Of a DNA stretch of 64,000 bases, positions 27,718-35,897 are shown in pieces; the first letter of the stretch is position 1; every line of letters begins with the position of its first letter. A model generated the notes under the pieces. It was given only the letters and a program-made list of their open reading frames with translations, ran no database searches and was not told the origin of the DNA. The DNA lies in contig NZ_JAPLET010000017.1 of the NCBI RefSeq assembly GCF_026391055.1, positions 405,720-469,719 of the forward strand. The letters are read 5' to 3'. This DNA comes from Spirosoma sp. Its GTDB lineage: Bacteria; Bacteroidota; Bacteroidia; Cytophagales; Spirosomataceae. Both the position numbers and the translations under genes were made by a program.

Positions 27718-28161
27718 CTACTCTCGGCTATCGTTGCCATTGCCGCCCCGCCGACCGTGTTTCATACGGTCTTTCATAGCATCGAGTTTGGCGAACTGAT
27801 CCGGCGTCAGAATATTTTTCAACGTAGCCTTGTACTCGTCAGCGTTTGCTTTCAGGGCTTGTTCTTTGGCCCGATTATCATCCGAGCCCGCCTGAATGGC
27901 GTTGACTTTTTGTGCACGGGCTAATGTTGCCTCATATACTTTCTGCGAAGTTGCCTGATCGAGCCCCAGCGTCTGCGTCATGCGGTCGGTCATTTTTTTA
28001 GCGCGTGCAGCCGGGTCGCCCATCTGGTGCTGCATGGACCGGTTGCGCCCCGTGCGGGTGTTGGTCTGAGCAGGGGCATCGGGCGTAGCGGTTTGTTGCG
28101 CTAGTAAAGGGAATGAAAACAGAGAGAGCAGCAGCCCACTTAAAGCGATTTTCTTAAACAT
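27718..28161 (-). CDS. Periplasmic Spy/CpxP-like Met- and Arg-rich protein
   Basis: The 147-residue product has a clear Sec signal peptide (FKKIALSGLLLSLFSFPLLAQQ). The mature part is helical and rich in Met, Lys, Gln and Arg, with MTQTLGLDQATSQKVYEATLARAQKV and a late LTPDQFAKLDAMKDRM, which match LTxxQ-type repeats of Spy/CpxP proteins. Those are periplasmic chaperone-like or envelope-stress proteins. The low-complexity C-terminus (HGRRGGNGNDSRE) is unusual. The match is by pattern only, so function is tentative. Confidence 0.7.
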   Translation of the reverse strand: MFKKIALSGLLLSLFSFPLLAQQTATPDAPAQTNTRTGRNRSMQHQMGDPAARAKKMTDRMTQTLGLDQATSQKVYEATLARAQKVNAIQAGSDDNRAKEQALKANADEYKATLKNILTPDQFAKLDAMKDRMKHGRRGGNGNDSRE

Positions 28162-28308
28162 GGTTCGTCATTAATTAAATGTGAACCTAAGACTGAAGAT
28201 GCGCTCTGTGGTTTAAGAAGGATGATCGATTTAACGGGATCTTAACAAATTTTATGTTTCTCGCCGTTGTAAATCGCTCGGCACTCCAATTGATGAAACG
28301 TATTTCGT

Positions 28309-28791
28309 TCAGAACGTCATGATCAGGCCCGCAATCTTTTCCAGCTCTTTAGCATCAACCTCACTGAAGTCATTCAGTTGATCGCTATCGACGTCCAGCA
28401 CCATCGTCACGTTGCCATCACGATCAAACACCGGTACTACGACTTCTGATTTTGACGCCGAGCTACAGGCAATGTGCCCTGGAAACTGGTCAACGTCGGG
28501 TACCAGAATCGTTTCCTGACGTGTATAAGCGGCCCCGCAAACACCTTTATCGAAAGAGATACGGGTACAGGCAATAGGGCCCTGAAACGGCCCCAGCACC
28601 AATTGATTTTCTTTTTTGAGATAAAAACCAACCCAGAAAAAGCCAAAGGCTTCTTTCAGCGCAGCGGAAATATTGGCCAGGTTGGCGATCAGGTCGGGTT
28701 CGCCCTCCACAAGAGCAGCTATCTGCGGAATCAGACTATCGTAAATAGCCTGACGGTCAGACGATTGAGGAAGAATAAGTGTTTCAGCCAT
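28309..28791 (-). CDS. msrC: GAF-type free methionine-(R)-sulfoxide reductase
   Basis: The 160-residue protein is a single GAF domain. It has the three cysteines of the fRMsr family: C75 in IACTRI, C85 in KGVCGAAY and C109 in HIACSS. The surrounding FQGPIACTRI, DKGVCGAAYT and DVDSDQLNDFSEVD segments are conserved in the family. It reduces free methionine-R-sulfoxide in the cytoplasm using thioredoxin-type electrons. The start lies 3 bases after the mreD stop, so it is very probably the last gene of the mre operon. Confidence 0.9.
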   Translation of the reverse strand: MAETLILPQSSDRQAIYDSLIPQIAALVEGEPDLIANLANISAALKEAFGFFWVGFYLKKENQLVLGPFQGPIACTRISFDKGVCGAAYTRQETILVPDVDQFPGHIACSSASKSEVVVPVFDRDGNVTMVLDVDSDQLNDFSEVDAKELEKIAGLIMTF

Positions 28792-28794
28792 CGC

Positions 28795-29301
28795 TTAATT
28801 TCTGGTAAAGAACTGAATCAATACGATACTCACCGTAGTAAACAACGTGCTGGCGATTACCCGAATAAGAGTTGGAATGATCAGAGTTAGGCTACTGGCT
28901 TCGATGAAAAAGAGAGCCGTATGGTGTACAAGCGTCAATATAAATATGTAGCGAAAGAAGGCACTAACGCCTAACGAACGCAGCGAGAACGCAATGCGTG
29001 TCTCCAGACCCGGTACGTCAATTTGAGAACGTACTACCAGCGGTCGACAATAGGCCATCAATACTGTTGCTGCAGCATGCATGCCTAATGTGTTGTAAAA
29101 CATATCGACAACAATTCCCGTCACGAATGCAAGGAGCAACAACCACGTCAGGCCAATTTCATTTGGCATGAGCAGAATACAGGCTATGTAGATGAAACAG
29201 AAAGCATAATCGAACAGAACCAGATTCCGCGCCAACAGTATCTGAAGTACCAAGTACAACAGAAACAAAAATGACGTAGACAGTATTTCGCGTAAGGTCA
29301 T
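28795..29301 (-). CDS. mreD: Rod shape-determining protein MreD
   Basis: From the ATG at 29301 the product has 168 residues and five to six hydrophobic helices, with MPNEIGLTWLLLLAFVTGIVVDMFYNTLGMHAAATVLMAY typical of MreD in Bacteroidota. MreD is part of the elongasome with MreB, MreC, RodA and PBP2. The frame extends five codons upstream into the spacer hairpin; the ATG just inside is preferred. Confidence 0.88.
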   Translation of the reverse strand: MTLREILSTSFLFLLYLVLQILLARNLVLFDYAFCFIYIACILLMPNEIGLTWLLLLAFVTGIVVDMFYNTLGMHAAATVLMAYCRPLVVRSQIDVPGLETRIAFSLRSLGVSAFFRYIFILTLVHHTALFFIEASSLTLIIPTLIRVIASTLFTTVSIVLIQFFTRN

Positions 29302-29304
29302 TTG

Positions 29305-29373
29305 ATAAGTCAACAAGTCAGCAAGTCAACAAGTCGGTAAGCCTCTTACTGACTTGTTGACTTACTGACTTAT
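29305..29373. repeat. Word-built hairpin between mreC and mreD
   Basis: The left arm (29305-29341) is a tandem of AAGTCAAC/AAGTCAGC words. The right arm (29345-29373) is a tandem of the complement GACTTGTTGACTTACT. 26 of 29 positions nearest the loop pair, with a 3-base loop. It uses the same word family as the nuoK/nuoL spacer some 20 kb away. Confidence 0.8.
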
Positions 29374-29376
29374 AAG

Positions 29377-30213
29377 CTATTTTTCGTTTTCAATTTGTTT
29401 CTCTAACTGTTCCTGTTCGCCCTGAAGGCGATTTTCGACAACGTATACATACGATAAGGTGCTGAAATTCGTCGCCAGATTAAGCGTGATGTCATGGAAC
29501 GTCATATTGGGCTGGACACCAACAGAATAGACACGACCCACTAAAATTCCGGGAGGAAAGGTTGAGTTGTATTCCGAGGTCACAACGGAGTCTCCTTTGC
29601 TGACAGGCTTGTAGCGTGAAATATCGTTCAATTTTATCAGGTGCGGGTCACCACCATCCCACTTGGCAGAGCCAATATCTTTAGCTTTTACAAGCTGCGA
29701 TGATACCAGAAACTCGGAATGCAGGATTGAGGTAATCACCGAAAAATGTCGATTACATACTTTCACCTTACCTACTACACCCGTTGGCGAAATAACACCC
29801 ATACCCGGACGGATGCCATCGTCGGTGCCTTTATCGATGGTAATGTAATTGTTGGCAAACTGTGTAGTGTTATCGACAACTTTAGCGGCAGTAAACTTAA
29901 ATCGGTCAGCAAATGCCGAGTCGGCCCTATATTCTGCCGGAGCCACTGGCTTGCTTTGAAGCAGCTTCGTTAGCTGAGCGTTGAGCCGCTGGTTTTCCAG
30001 GGCCAGATCGGCATTAACCTGACGAAGACTCGTGTATTCATTGGCCGCATTTGACCAAGCCAGTACTTGAGCCGCATACCGATTCGACGTATTGAAATAC
30101 GTGACGCTCCAGTAATTGCTGGTATTGATAATGAAGTAGAAACAAAGTACTTCCAGCAATACGAATAAAATGAAGTTTCGGCTACGGACGAAAAAATCGA
30201 CTAACTCTCCCAT
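29377..30213 (-). CDS. mreC: Rod shape-determining protein MreC
   Basis: The 278-residue protein has a single N-terminal membrane helix (about residues 12-30), a coiled-coil-like stretch (about 55-90, rich in L, N, Q) and the beta-rich MreC core with GMGVISPTGVVGKV and DSVVTSEYNSTFPPGILVGRV. It spans the membrane and links the MreB cytoskeleton to the cell-wall elongation enzymes in the periplasm. It lies between mreB and mreD, each junction carrying a hairpin. Confidence 0.93.
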   Translation of the reverse strand: MGELVDFFVRSRNFILFVLLEVLCFYFIINTSNYWSVTYFNTSNRYAAQVLAWSNAANEYTSLRQVNADLALENQRLNAQLTKLLQSKPVAPAEYRADSAFADRFKFTAAKVVDNTTQFANNYITIDKGTDDGIRPGMGVISPTGVVGKVKVCNRHFSVITSILHSEFLVSSQLVKAKDIGSAKWDGGDPHLIKLNDISRYKPVSKGDSVVTSEYNSTFPPGILVGRVYSVGVQPNMTFHDITLNLATNFSTLSYVYVVENRLQGEQEQLEKQIENEK

Positions 30214-30223
30214 ATACAGTAGC

Positions 30224-30281
30224 GCCGGGCCATAGGCCCGGCTGTACGGCTTATTCTATACAGCCGGGCTTATGGCCCGGC
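30224..30281. repeat. Paired GC-rich palindromes between mreB and mreC
   Basis: Two 19-base units, GCCGGGCCATAGGCCCGGC (30224-30242) and GCCGGGCTTATGGCCCGGC (30263-30281), are each self-complementary. They are also nearly complementary to each other, together with their flanks. Either two short hairpins or one long one can form. It lies inside the mreB-mreC-mreD operon. Confidence 0.8.
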
Positions 30282-30287
30282 ACTACA

Positions 30288-31313
30288 TTAGCTAATCAAC
30301 ACGGACCGGTACATGTCCAGGTTTTTAATAACCTCACCGGTACCTTTTACGACGGCTTTGAGTGGGTCATCGGCCACGTGAATCGGCAACTTGGTTTTAG
30401 CACCCAGCCGCTTGTCGAGACCATGCAGCAGCGCACCACCACCCGTCAGGTGAATGCCGTTCGTGTAAATATCGGCCGATAGCTCCGGTGGCGAAATTTC
30501 CAGAGCCTTCATTGTAGCCTCTTCGATCTTGGAGATGGATTTATCGAGGGCGTACGCAATTTCGCTGTACGTAACTTTGATTTCTTTCGGAATACCGGTC
30601 ATCAAGTCGCGACCCCGGATTTCGTAGTCGGCAGGTGGGTTGTCGAGTTCGGGCAGGGCCGATCCTACTTCCATTTTGATTTGCTCAGCCGATCGTTCGC
30701 CGATGAGCAGGTTATGTTCCCGACGCATATAATCGACAATATCGCGGGTGAACACGTCACCGGCAATGCGGATAGATTGCTCACAAACAATACCCGACAG
30801 CGCAATGACGGCAATCTCGGTAGTACCGCCCCCGATGTCGACAATCATCGTTCCGTTGGGTTGGGTAATATCAATGCCAATCCCAATAGCGGCAGCAATG
30901 GGCTCATGTACCATGTATACCTCTTTGGCACCTGCGTGTTCGGCAGAATCTTTAACAGCTCGCTTTTCTACCTCCGTAATACCCGATGGAATACAAATAA
31001 CCATCCGGTGCGAGGGCGAGAACAGCTTGCTGCCGGTATCAATCATTTTAATCATCCCCCGAATCATCAGCTCGGCAGCCGTAAAATCGGCGATAACACC
31101 GTCTTTCAGGGGGCGAATGGTTTTAATATTTTCGTTGGTCTTTTCGTGCATTTGCATGGCCTTATGACCAATGGCCAGCACTTTCCCGCTGACTTTGTCC
31201 ATTGCAATAATGGAAGGCTCATCCACTACAATCCGATCCTTGTGAATAATCAAGGTATTCGCCGTGCCCAGGTCAATAGCAATGTCGCTGGTTAAAAAAT
31301 TGAAAAGTCCCAT
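30288..31313 (-). CDS. mreB: Rod shape-determining actin-like protein MreB
   Basis: The 341-residue protein has the actin-fold nucleotide motifs: DIAIDLGTANTLI near the N-terminus, VDIGGGTTEIAVI near residue 160 and LTGGGALLHGLDKRL near 285. MreB filaments on the inner face of the membrane organise lateral cell-wall synthesis. The ATG at 31313 is preferred over a TTG one codon upstream. It is the first gene of mreB-mreC-mreD-msrC. Confidence 0.97.
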   Translation of the reverse strand: MGLFNFLTSDIAIDLGTANTLIIHKDRIVVDEPSIIAMDKVSGKVLAIGHKAMQMHEKTNENIKTIRPLKDGVIADFTAAELMIRGMIKMIDTGSKLFSPSHRMVICIPSGITEVEKRAVKDSAEHAGAKEVYMVHEPIAAAIGIGIDITQPNGTMIVDIGGGTTEIAVIALSGIVCEQSIRIAGDVFTRDIVDYMRREHNLLIGERSAEQIKMEVGSALPELDNPPADYEIRGRDLMTGIPKEIKVTYSEIAYALDKSISKIEEATMKALEISPPELSADIYTNGIHLTGGGALLHGLDKRLGAKTKLPIHVADDPLKAVVKGTGEVIKNLDMYRSVLIS

Positions 31314-31368
31314 CAATATAAGTTGACGCAGAACGTCTTATAGCAAGTACTGTTTTTTGAAATGTGTG

Positions 31369-31376
31369 CAAAAATA
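31369..31376 (-). promoter_or_regulatory. -7 promoter box of the mre operon
   Basis: On the minus strand TATTTTTG matches TANNTTTG exactly, 55 bases before the mreB ATG. A -33 TTTG at standard spacing is not evident; the region further upstream is the arm of a long inverted repeat. Confidence 0.5.
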
Positions 31377-31383
31377 TAGATTA

Positions 31384-31498
31384 TTAATCACAATGATGAA
31401 TGAACAATTACGAATCATATTGTAGAGGACAGCAAAAGTCCCTTGTTCATCATTTTCCAGGGTACAGACAACCCCCTACCATTCATCATTGTGATTAA
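31384..31498. repeat. Perfect 19-base inverted repeat between divergent mreB and GH3-like genes
   Basis: TTAATCACAATGATGAATG at 31384-31402 is exactly complementary to 31480-31498. A smaller related word (TGAACAA / TTGTTCATCATT) lies between the arms. The two -7 boxes of the divergent promoters lie just outside the arms, so the repeat fills the control region. It could act as an operator or form a cruciform. Confidence 0.75.
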
Positions 31499-31502
31499 AC
31501 TT

Positions 31503-31510
31503 TACCTTTG
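31503..31510 (+). promoter_or_regulatory. -7 promoter box of the GH3-like gene
   Basis: TACCTTTG is an exact TANNTTTG match that ends 7 bases before the ATG at 31518, so the mRNA would be leaderless or nearly so. Confidence 0.5.
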
Positions 31511-31517
31511 TGAAATT

Positions 31518-33020
31518 ATGGGAATCCGTTCAATCCTGAGTAAGCCATTAGCCAAGTTTGTCGTAGAGCGGCAACGTGCCTGGATGTATCAACCGGCTGA
31601 AGCTCAGCAACGCTGTTTTCAGCAATTGATGGCCGGTGGCCGTGTAACCGTTTTTGGCAAAGATCATCGATTAAAGGACGTAAACACGGTTCAGGAGTTT
31701 CGGCAGGCGGTCCCAGTTCGGGATTATGAAGACCTGAAACCATATATTGAACAGATTTTATCTGGCGGAACGGATGTACTTTGGCAAGGAAAACCCCTGT
31801 ATTTCGCCAAAACATCCGGCACGACATCCGGCACTAAATACATTCCAATTACCCGCGACTCGATCCCCAATCATATCAATTCGGCCCGCGACGCGCTGTT
31901 GAATTATATTAATGAAACGGGAAACAGCGCGTTTCTGGATAAAAAATTAATTTTTTTATCCGGTAGTCCCGAACTGACCCAGAAAGCTGGCATAAACATT
32001 GGGCGGCTTTCGGGTATTGCCAACCACCATGTACCGGCCTACCTCCGCACGAATCAACTGCCCAGCTACGAAACCAACGTCATTGAGGATTGGGAAACCA
32101 AGCTCGAACGCGTCATTGACGAAACGTTAACCCAACCCATGTCGTTGATCTCGGGAATTCCGCCCTGGGTACAGATGTATTTCGACCGGATTCAGCAGCG
32201 AACCGGCAAGTTGATCAAAGATGTTTTCCCCGACTTTTCGGTGTTTGTCTACGGGGGCGTCAACTTCGAGCCGTACCGGGCCAAGTTATTCGAAAGCATC
32301 GGCAAACGCATAGATTCCATCGAAACCTACCCGGCTTCAGAAGGATTCATTGCCTTTCAGGATAGCCAGACCGATGAAGGCCTGTTGCTGTTAGCCGATA
32401 GCGGCATATTCTTTGAGTTCATTGCCGCCGACGAGTATTTCACGGAGAACCCGCGCCGGTTGAGCATCGAGGAAGTCGAATTAGGAAAAAACTATGCTGT
32501 AATCATCAATAACAACGCGGGGCTGTGGGGGTATTCGCTGGGCGATACCGTCAAATTCGTATCGCGGGAGCCGTATCGACTGCTGGTAACGGGGCGTATC
32601 AAACACTTCATATCGGCTTTTGGCGAGCACGTCATTGGCGAGGAAGTCGAAAAGGCGCTGAAGGACGCCATGCAGAAACACCCGGAAACGGAAGTTGTGG
32701 AATTCACCGTTGCCCCGGTGGTTAGCCCCAGAGAAGGTTTACCTTACCATGAGTGGCTTATCGAGTTTGCCACCCCGCCCCACGACCCGGCCGCCTTTGC
32801 CCGCGATGTAGACAACCGCCTGACCGAATTGAACGTATATTATGACGACCTCATTACGGGTTCTATTCTGCAACCGCTCAAACTGACCAGACTCCCACGC
32901 GGGGCGTTTCAACAATACATGAAATCACAGGGTAAGCTGGGTGGGCAGAATAAAGTACCGCGCCTGGCCAACGACCGGAAGCTTGCGGAAGGGTTGTTAG
33001 GGATGGGTCAACCAGTGTAA
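31518..33020 (+). CDS. GH3 auxin-responsive promoter family protein (acyl-adenylate ligase fold)
   Basis: The 500-residue protein shows the GH3 layout: an ATP site with FAKTSGTTSGTKYIPITRDS (about residues 97-116), a central YGGVNFEPYRA, an ETYPASEGFIAFQD motif (about 275), and a C-terminal LLVTGRIKHFISAFGEHVIGEEVEKAL. Plant GH3 enzymes adenylate acids and join them to amino acids. The bacterial homologues are common in Bacteroidota and lack an assigned substrate. No membrane segment is present. An upstream in-frame start at 31443 is rejected because it lies within the inverted repeat and before the -7 box. Confidence 0.88.
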   Translation: MGIRSILSKPLAKFVVERQRAWMYQPAEAQQRCFQQLMAGGRVTVFGKDHRLKDVNTVQEFRQAVPVRDYEDLKPYIEQILSGGTDVLWQGKPLYFAKTSGTTSGTKYIPITRDSIPNHINSARDALLNYINETGNSAFLDKKLIFLSGSPELTQKAGINIGRLSGIANHHVPAYLRTNQLPSYETNVIEDWETKLERVIDETLTQPMSLISGIPPWVQMYFDRIQQRTGKLIKDVFPDFSVFVYGGVNFEPYRAKLFESIGKRIDSIETYPASEGFIAFQDSQTDEGLLLLADSGIFFEFIAADEYFTENPRRLSIEEVELGKNYAVIINNNAGLWGYSLGDTVKFVSREPYRLLVTGRIKHFISAFGEHVIGEEVEKALKDAMQKHPETEVVEFTVAPVVSPREGLPYHEWLIEFATPPHDPAAFARDVDNRLTELNVYYDDLITGSILQPLKLTRLPRGAFQQYMKSQGKLGGQNKVPRLANDRKLAEGLLGMGQPV

Positions 33021-33130
33021 AAATGCATTAATTAACGTTAGTGAATAAGGTGAACTACGAAAGTGGCGCAGTTTGTAAAGCGATAATTTCTTTCTGATAC
33101 CGGCATATTCAGTAGCTGCGCAATAACTAA

Positions 33131-34303
33131 ATGACTGAAATCAAAAAACGACACATCGCCATCCTCGGCTCAACCGGCTCCATTGGAACGCAGGCCGTCG
33201 ACGTAATAAAGTCCCACTCCGATCGGTTTCAGGTCGAGGTGCTAACAACCAACAACAACGCCGAACTGCTCATTCAGCAGGCAGTTGAGCTTAAACCCAA
33301 TGTGGTAGTCATCTGCAACGAGGACCGCTACGAGCAGGTGTTCACGGCGCTCGATCCGCTGGGCATTAAGGTCTACGCAGGTGCCAAAGCCATCGCGTCT
33401 GTCGTACAGATGGATACCATCGACATGGTACTGACGGCGATGGTTGGTTATGCGGGTTTACTGCCGACTATCAAGGCCATTGAAGCGGGCAAATCTATCG
33501 CACTGGCCAATAAGGAAACACTCGTTGTGGCGGGCGAACTTATTACCCAACTGGCTGCTCAAAAGGGAGTCAATATTTACCCGGTCGATTCCGAACACTC
33601 GGCTATCTTCCAGTGCCTGGTGGGCGAGTTTCATAACCCCATCGAGAAGATTATCCTGACCGCTTCCGGCGGGCCTTTCCGGGGCAAATCGCCGGAGTTT
33701 CTGGCGACGGTTACCAAAGCCCAGGCGCTCAAACACCCAAACTGGACGATGGGCGCTAAAATAACCATCGACTCGGCAACGTTGATGAACAAAGGGCTGG
33801 AGGTTATTGAAGCCAAATGGTTATTCGGGCTAACCGCCGAACAGATCGATGTGATTGTTCACCCGCAAAGCATCATCCATTCGATGGTGCAGTTTGAGGA
33901 CGGCAGCATCAAAGCGCAGATGGGGTTGCCCGACATGCGTTTACCCATTCAGTTCGCGCTGGGGTATCCCGACCGGCTGAAGTCTGATTTTCCACGGTTC
34001 AACTTCATGGATTACCCATCCCTGACCTTTGAGCAGCCTGATCTGAAAACATTCCGAAACCTTCGACTCGCTTTCGATGCGCTGAAGCTAGGCGGTAATG
34101 CGCCCTGCATCATCAACGCAGCCAACGAAGTAGCAGTCGACGCGTTCCTACACGACCACATCAGTTTTCTGGAAATTTCGGAGGTCATTGAGTTGTGTCT
34201 GAATAAAACAACGTTCGTTGAAAGCCCGACTTACGAAGACTATGTTCAAACCGATGAAGAAACCCGTCGGCTGGCGCTGGAGCGAATTAAAAGTTTAGTT
34301 TAA
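33131..34303 (+). CDS. dxr: 1-deoxy-D-xylulose 5-phosphate reductoisomerase
   Basis: The 390-residue protein has the NADPH-binding GSTGSIGTQ at residues 11-19, the active-site region ALANKETLVVAGE, the metal and substrate site VYPVDSEHSAIFQ-like sequence (NIYPVDSEHSAIFQ), and LTASGGPFRGK. It converts DXP to methylerythritol 4-phosphate, the committed step of the MEP isoprenoid pathway. It is followed by a 26-codon membrane peptide and rseP, the order common to many bacteria (dxr next to rseP). Confidence 0.97.
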   Translation: MTEIKKRHIAILGSTGSIGTQAVDVIKSHSDRFQVEVLTTNNNAELLIQQAVELKPNVVVICNEDRYEQVFTALDPLGIKVYAGAKAIASVVQMDTIDMVLTAMVGYAGLLPTIKAIEAGKSIALANKETLVVAGELITQLAAQKGVNIYPVDSEHSAIFQCLVGEFHNPIEKIILTASGGPFRGKSPEFLATVTKAQALKHPNWTMGAKITIDSATLMNKGLEVIEAKWLFGLTAEQIDVIVHPQSIIHSMVQFEDGSIKAQMGLPDMRLPIQFALGYPDRLKSDFPRFNFMDYPSLTFEQPDLKTFRNLRLAFDALKLGGNAPCIINAANEVAVDAFLHDHISFLEISEVIELCLNKTTFVESPTYEDYVQTDEETRRLALERIKSLV

Positions 34304-34345
34304 CTGTTTGTACGGTATCTGTCAACCTCAACGTTTTCGAGTCAC

Positions 34346-34426
34346 GTGACGTACTGGATTTGGTTTATTTTAGGTATCATACTTGGTATTATCTTATTTC
34401 GTGCCTTAAAGGGGCGATCTAAATAA
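34346..34426 (+). CDS. Putative 26-residue single-helix membrane peptide
   Basis: A GTG-started frame between dxr and rseP encodes 26 residues: a Trp/Ile/Leu/Phe-rich helix of about 18 residues (TYWIWFILGIILGIILF) and a basic tail (RALKGRSK), then TAA. It is in the same frame as dxr, 42 bases past its stop, and has no ATG. The hydrophobic core plus positive tail is what a small inner-membrane protein looks like (positive-inside rule predicts the C-terminus inside). No Shine-Dalgarno is expected in this phylum. It could be a chance frame; conservation in relatives would decide. A 10-base palindrome (GTCACGTGAC) spans its start. Confidence 0.45.
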   Translation: MTYWIWFILGIILGIILFRALKGRSK

Positions 34427-34489
34427 CCATAGTAGCATGCACCCACAATTGGTTTTAACATAACGGGCCGACGGAGCGGTTCTGAATAC

Positions 34490-35806
34490 ATGGAAATTTT
34501 AGTGATGGCAGGTCAGCTCATTCTGGGCTTATCTATTTTAGTTGGTTTACACGAGTTAGGACACCTGCTGGCGGCAAAAGCATTTGGTATGCGGGTGGAG
34601 CAGTACTTTATCGGATTTCCCCCAAAAGTCTGGAGTATCAAGCGCGGAGAGACAGAATACGGAGTTGGTGCCATACCTCTGGGCGGCTTTGTGAAAATAA
34701 CCGGCATGATCGACGAGTCGCTGGATACGGCTCATTTAAACGCCGAACCTGCCCCCTACGAATTCCGCGCCAAGCCAGCCTGGCAGCGGCTGATCGTGAT
34801 GCTTGGCGGGATCATCGTTAACGTCATTGTGGGCATCCTGATTTTTGTGATTCTGGCCTACAAAAATGGCAACACCTACCTGGCTGCGAAAGATGCCAAG
34901 TACGGTATCGTCGCCTATGATCTGGCTAAGAGTATCGGACTGCAAACCGGTGATAAAATCATTAAAGTGAACGGAAAGCCGATTACGGATTTCAACGAGA
35001 TTCGCGGCTCCGATGTGTTCCTGGGCGACAATAGCTCCTATACCATCGACCGGAACGGTAAAATAGAAGACATTTTTATTCCCAATGATTTCGTCGATAA
35101 ACTGGCCGATAAGAAAGCGGCCGGTCAGTTCATTGAACCCATCGAGCCGTTTAAAGTCGGGGAGTTGGTGCCGGGTCAACCGGCTGGTAAAGCGGGTCTG
35201 AAGGCCGGTGATGTAATTACGAGTATCAATGGTAAGCCGATCCAGTTTTACCATGAGTTTACGGAAGCGGTAAAGCCTCTTAAGAATAAGGCACTTACCC
35301 TGGGGATCAATCGCAATGGACAGGCTACGACCATCACCATGATCACTACGGCCGAAGGTACCATTGGTTTCTATCCTGAATTTCTGCTTCCGCTTACCAA
35401 ACAGGAATACACCTTTGGCGAAGCGCTGAGTGTGGGTACAGCGAAGGCCTTTCAGGTCGTTTACGACAATATCAAAGGTTTTGGCAAGATTTTCCGGGGC
35501 GAAGTGTCTGCCTCCAAGGCCCTGAGCGGCCCAATCGGCATTGCGCAGAATCTCTTTGGCGGCATTTGGGTTTGGGATCGTTTCTGGACCGTTACAGGCT
35601 TACTTTCTATGGCACTTGCCTTCTTCAACATATTGCCGATACCGGCTCTTGATGGGGGCCATGCTACCATTCTGGGATATGAAATTATTTCGGGTCGTAA
35701 ACCTTCTGATCGTTTTCTGGAAGGAGCCCAAAAAGTTGGCATGGTGATTTTGCTGGGCCTGATGGCGTTTGCTATTTTCAACGACGTTTTTAAAGCCGTT
35801 TTTTAA
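34490..35806 (+). CDS. rseP: Site-2 intramembrane zinc metalloprotease RseP
   Basis: The 438-residue protein has the zinc motif HELGH (H21, E22, H25) in the first membrane helix, two PDZ-like domains (about 110-200 and 205-290, with GKAGLKAGDVITSINGKPI), and the third zinc ligand in NILPIPALDGGH (Asp about 388) within the C-terminal helices. RseP cuts single-pass membrane proteins such as anti-sigma factors and signal peptide remnants. The start used is the ATG at 34490; an internal ATG six codons on is possible. Confidence 0.95.
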   Translation: MEILVMAGQLILGLSILVGLHELGHLLAAKAFGMRVEQYFIGFPPKVWSIKRGETEYGVGAIPLGGFVKITGMIDESLDTAHLNAEPAPYEFRAKPAWQRLIVMLGGIIVNVIVGILIFVILAYKNGNTYLAAKDAKYGIVAYDLAKSIGLQTGDKIIKVNGKPITDFNEIRGSDVFLGDNSSYTIDRNGKIEDIFIPNDFVDKLADKKAAGQFIEPIEPFKVGELVPGQPAGKAGLKAGDVITSINGKPIQFYHEFTEAVKPLKNKALTLGINRNGQATTITMITTAEGTIGFYPEFLLPLTKQEYTFGEALSVGTAKAFQVVYDNIKGFGKIFRGEVSASKALSGPIGIAQNLFGGIWVWDRFWTVTGLLSMALAFFNILPIPALDGGHATILGYEIISGRKPSDRFLEGAQKVGMVILLGLMAFAIFNDVFKAVF

Positions 35807-35832
35807 GCTTTTCCCAACTGACTAGTTGGAGG

Positions 35833-35884
35833 AGGATTCGCAGCGGAAACGAGTATACTCTTCCTGCCCTGCGAATCCTTTTTA
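35833..35884 (+). terminator. Intrinsic terminator after rseP
   Basis: AGGATTCGCAG (35833-35843) pairs perfectly with CTGCGAATCCT (35869-35879), followed by a T-rich run. It lies 27 bases past the rseP stop and separates it from the DUF6702-like gene. Confidence 0.75.
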
Positions 35885-35897
35885 TTTCTCTATTTGT

